Source: Caldifarciminota bacterium
GTDB lineage: Bacteria > Hydrothermota > Hydrothermia > LBFQ01 > DSFT01
Reading direction: 5' to 3'
NCBI GenBank assembly: GCA_015494735.1
Contig: WGAQ01000176.1
Coordinates: 1 to 24,211 of the forward strand
DNA: 24,211 nucleotides
The translations under genes and the position numbers were made by a program. Below the pieces are notes generated by a model. The model had not been told where the DNA came from and searched no databases. It worked only from the letters and a program-made list of their open reading frames with translations. Positions 22,227 to 24,211 of this stretch are shown here, piece after piece; position 1 is the first letter of the stretch; every line of letters starts with the position of its first letter.

Positions 22227-22242
22227 GGGGGCAGATGCCCCC
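22227..22242. terminator. Bidirectional GC hairpin between the lipoprotein gene and argS
   Basis: Perfect stem GGGGGC / GCCCCC with loop AGAT. It begins 5 nt after the lipoprotein stop and directly touches the argS stop at 22243, so it can serve both convergent transcripts. Neither side has a U tract (TTACATTC on plus, ATCAATCA on minus). Confidence 0.6.
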
Positions 22243-23952
22243 TTACATTCTGTCGGGAGCCTTTACACCAATCAGGTTGAGCCCGGTGCCGATGACCTTT
22301 CTCAGAACTTCCAGCAGGGCGATTCGGGCTGCTGTCCTCCCGGGCTCCTGCGGGTCCACCACGCGGATGTTCTGATAGAAACTGTGGAAGGTATCCGCCA
22401 GCTCCATGAGGTAGAAGACGAGATGATGGGGCTCGAACTTCTCGTAAGCCTTGTTCAGATACATCTCCAGATAGAGGAGTTTTCTCACCATCTCCCTCTC
22501 GTAATCCGTATCCGTCATATCCAGATTCAGGTCCTCGATGCTCCAGCTGATTCCCTGGCCTGCGGCGTGCTCCTTTATGCTCTGCACTCTGGCGTGGACG
22601 TACTGGACGTAATAGACGGGATTCTCCTTCCCTATCCTGCTCGCAAGAGTCATGTCGAAGTCCAGATGGGCCGAAGGGGAGCGCATCAGGAAGAAGAACC
22701 TGGCCGCATCCACCCCCACCTCGTCCAGCAATTCATCCATGGTGTACAGTTGCCCCTTCCTCTTGCTCATGCGGACCCTCTTCCCTTCCCTCAGGAGATT
22801 GGTCTGCTGGACTATCTCCATGTGGAAGTGGCTCACATCGAATCCCAGGGCGCTGAGGGCTGCCCTGAGGCGTCCTATATAACCGTGGTGGTCCGGACCC
22901 AGGAAATCCACTATGTAGTCGTAACCCCTTTCCACCTTGTAGAAGTGGTAGGCGATGTCCCAGAAGAAGTAGGTGGGCAGTCCGTTGGAGCGGATTATGA
23001 CCCTGTCCTTATCGTCACCGAATCTGGTGGTTTCCAGATACAGGGCGAAACCTTCGAAGTGTTTCAGATAGAAGTCCCTGTCCAGCAGTTTCTTCAGGGG
23101 CTCTCCGAGTCCGGTGAATTCATCGAAGGGCTTTCTCTTCCCATCCTTCGATTCGAAGTAAAGGAGACCTTTATCCGAAAGGTTCTTCAGGGCTTCCTCC
23201 GGGTACTTCGATTCCCTCACGAAACTCTCTCGGGTTATCCGGTCGTACCTGACGCGGAATCTCTTCAGGGTCTCCATCTGGGTCTGCAGGATGTAATCCG
23301 ACCCCATCTTCCCGATGGTGTATGCTATGGAAGAATCGGGCTTTTCGAACCGCGGAATCCTGTCCCTGATGGCTTCGGCGATGTCCTTTACGTAATCACC
23401 CCTGTAGGCATCCTCCGGCAATTCCTCCTCCGGAATGTATCCGAGGCGCCAGAGTATGGCCCATCCGAGCATTTCTATCTGCGTCCCCTCATCGTTCACA
23501 TAGTATTCAGCATCGGAGCGGTATCCCAGGAATCTGCCTATTCTGACCAGAGAATCCCCTATGGCTGCGGCCCTGGCGTTGACCACATTGAGGGGCCCTG
23601 TGGGGTTGGCGGACACGAACTCCAGATTGTGCTTTCCCTCACGATTATCGAAGGCGATGGGGGGTCTTTCTTCCTCCCATCCCGGCTCCGGCAGTTTCCC
23701 GTGGAGGGACAGGAGGTATTCTCGCAGGAACTCCTTCTTCAGGAAGATGTTGACGAATCCCCCCGCCACCTGCACCCTCTCCACCCTGCTGTCCTTCTCT
23801 ATGGCGGATGCGATTTCCGAAGCCAGTTCGGGCGGTTTTCTGCCCAGTTTTCTCGCCAGTTTGAATGCCAGATTGGTGGTCAGGTGTCCGAATTTGAGTC
23901 CCTTGGTCTCCTCGGGAACTACAGTTCCATGTGGGGTTTCGAAGCGCAGCAT
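22243..23952 (-). CDS. argS: Arginyl-tRNA synthetase with a divergent HIGH motif
   Basis: Charges tRNA-Arg. The 569-residue class I synthetase has the N-terminal Add1-like region, the catalytic segment VSANPTGPLNVVNARAAAIG, YYVNDEGTQIEML, DFLGPDHHGYIGR, the signature-loop equivalent RVRMSKRKGQ (residues 392-401) and a C-terminal helical anticodon-binding domain. In most ArgS the first motif reads NPTGPLHVGHAR; here both His are Asn (N122 and N125). I recall similar NVV-type ArgS from some other bacterial phyla, so this may mark a variant clade rather than a dead enzyme; nothing else looks degraded. The ATG lies 8 nt after a TAAACT box. It diverges from an unknown gene at 24126. Confidence 0.93.
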   Translation of the reverse strand: MLRFETPHGTVVPEETKGLKFGHLTTNLAFKLARKLGRKPPELASEIASAIEKDSRVERVQVAGGFVNIFLKKEFLREYLLSLHGKLPEPGWEEERPPIAFDNREGKHNLEFVSANPTGPLNVVNARAAAIGDSLVRIGRFLGYRSDAEYYVNDEGTQIEMLGWAILWRLGYIPEEELPEDAYRGDYVKDIAEAIRDRIPRFEKPDSSIAYTIGKMGSDYILQTQMETLKRFRVRYDRITRESFVRESKYPEEALKNLSDKGLLYFESKDGKRKPFDEFTGLGEPLKKLLDRDFYLKHFEGFALYLETTRFGDDKDRVIIRSNGLPTYFFWDIAYHFYKVERGYDYIVDFLGPDHHGYIGRLRAALSALGFDVSHFHMEIVQQTNLLREGKRVRMSKRKGQLYTMDELLDEVGVDAARFFFLMRSPSAHLDFDMTLASRIGKENPVYYVQYVHARVQSIKEHAAGQGISWSIEDLNLDMTDTDYEREMVRKLLYLEMYLNKAYEKFEPHHLVFYLMELADTFHSFYQNIRVVDPQEPGRTAARIALLEVLRKVIGTGLNLIGVKAPDRM

Positions 23953-23960
23953 CGGGGAAA

Positions 23961-23966
23961 AGTTTA
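23961..23966 (-). promoter_or_regulatory. -10 box of argS
   Basis: TAAACT on the minus strand, 8 nt before the ATG at 23952. The box and spacer (TTTCCCCG) almost duplicate the trm1 promoter (TTCCCCCCG). Confidence 0.6.
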
Positions 23967-24033
23967 CAGGTTTGTGAATAGGGCCCGAATTCCATCGGAG
24001 TCTAAGTTTTTAAAAGTCAAATTGATGTGCTTT

Positions 24034-24063
24034 TTATGAACAGACCTTTCGACATGTTCATAA
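24034..24063. promoter_or_regulatory. Perfect 9-bp inverted repeat in the argS divergent region
   Basis: TTATGAACA (24034-24042) and TGTTCATAA (24055-24063) with a 12-bp spacer. It lies about 50 bp upstream of the -10 box of the 24126 gene, in AT-rich intergenic sequence. A regulator-binding site is more likely than a terminator, since both flanking genes point away. The regulator is unknown. Confidence 0.5.
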
Positions 24064-24112
24064 CTCATGCAACAATATGAATTCCAATGACTTTATACCC
24101 CGAGTGAGAAAA

Positions 24113-24118
24113 TAAACT
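24113..24118 (+). promoter_or_regulatory. -10 box of the last gene
   Basis: TAAACT, 7 nt before ATG 24126. The other ATG, at 24120, would lie only 1 nt after the box and could not be on the transcript. Confidence 0.52.
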
Positions 24119-24125
24119 TATGGGC

Positions 24126-24211
24126 ATGGCAGAGGGAATATGGAGGATAAAGGGGGTATGGGAGGCACTGTCTGTGCAGTACCGGGAGATAGCGGAAGAA
24201 GAGGGAATAGT
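24126..24211 (+). CDS. Unrecognised gene, 5' end only
   Basis: The frame is open from the ATG to the right edge, giving 28 complete codons (MAEGIWRIKGVWEALSVQYR, then EIAEEEGI). The start was chosen by the spacing to the TAAACT box rather than the in-frame ATG two codons earlier. The visible part looks like a charged helical N-terminus with no signal peptide. Too little is seen to name a family. Confidence 0.5.
   Translation, partial: MAEGIWRIKGVWEALSVQYREIAEEEGI

Noticed and set aside
22222..24039. A 605-codon open frame on the plus strand across argS
   Set aside because: Antisense shadow of argS, with odd Gln/Val/His-rich composition and no promoter at its start.
24120..24122. ATG 24120 as the start of the last gene
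   Set aside because: Only 1 nt after the TAAACT box; ATG 24126 has the usual spacing.
1..24211. CRISPR array, insertion sequence, integrase, toxin-antitoxin or defence island
   Set aside because: No regularly spaced repeats, transposase or integrase motifs, terminal inverted repeats with target duplications, or recognisable defence genes were found; the window is ordinary core genome in content.

Overview
This window reads as a compact, gene-dense chromosome segment of a bacterium. It is probably a thermophilic, diderm (LPS-making) member of a poorly characterised lineage. The evidence is LpxK, a RlpA lipoprotein, TatA, bacterial S1 and RecF; an archaeal/Aquifex-type Trm1 tRNA methyltransferase; and codon use that visibly favours AGG for Arg and ATA for Ile. 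I cannot name the phylum from the sequence alone. I see no insertion sequence, CRISPR array, prophage or integration site.

Layout. 1-770 holds the 3' end of an unrecognised, Asp-rich gene. 826-1917 is trm1, converging on a small DUF4388-like gene (1911-2222, minus). 2436-5733 is a minus-strand operon: tatA, tldD, a ZIP metal transporter and asd. Divergent from it is rpsA (5928-7622), closed by the only U-tailed terminator I found. Then follow, on plus, mtaB, lpdA, a GT2 dolichol-phosphate-mannose-synthase-like gene with a short partner, a copper-type P1B ATPase, a YkvA-like gene, a V-ATPase subunit F-like gene overlapping a pyrimidine-nucleoside phosphorylase, and a 3-hydroxyacyl-CoA dehydrogenase. 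17147-21106 is a minus-strand block: lpxK, an NSS transporter, a 34-residue MetS-like subunit, rlpA and recF, with a tRNA-Glu promoter set in the end of recF. 21250-22221 encodes a lipoprotein, convergent with argS (minus). A divergent unknown gene starts at 24126.

The strongest signal that gene calls do not explain is the expression architecture. Fifteen genes that begin transcription units carry a -10-like box (TAAAAT, TATAAT, TAAACT and close variants) only 6-11 nt before the start codon and have no Shine-Dalgarno sequence. Their mRNAs should therefore be leaderless or nearly so. Good Shine-Dalgarno sites appear at rpsA and at genes inside operons (tldD, the NSS transporter). Transcription units end in short perfect GC hairpins with 4-nt loops, mostly with no U tract. 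Two -10 boxes contain the stop codon of the gene upstream. The rule also settles several ambiguous starts (2222, 14555, 24126).

Functionally this is mostly housekeeping: tRNA modification and charging, translation, lysine/threonine/methionine precursor synthesis, lipid A, cell wall, metal transport, nucleoside salvage and DNA repair. Protein oddities are an ArgS whose HIGH-type motif reads NVVN, a CopA-like pump with Asp at a usual membrane Ser ligand position and a second HMA-like domain lacking CxxC, and an orphan ATPase F-like subunit.
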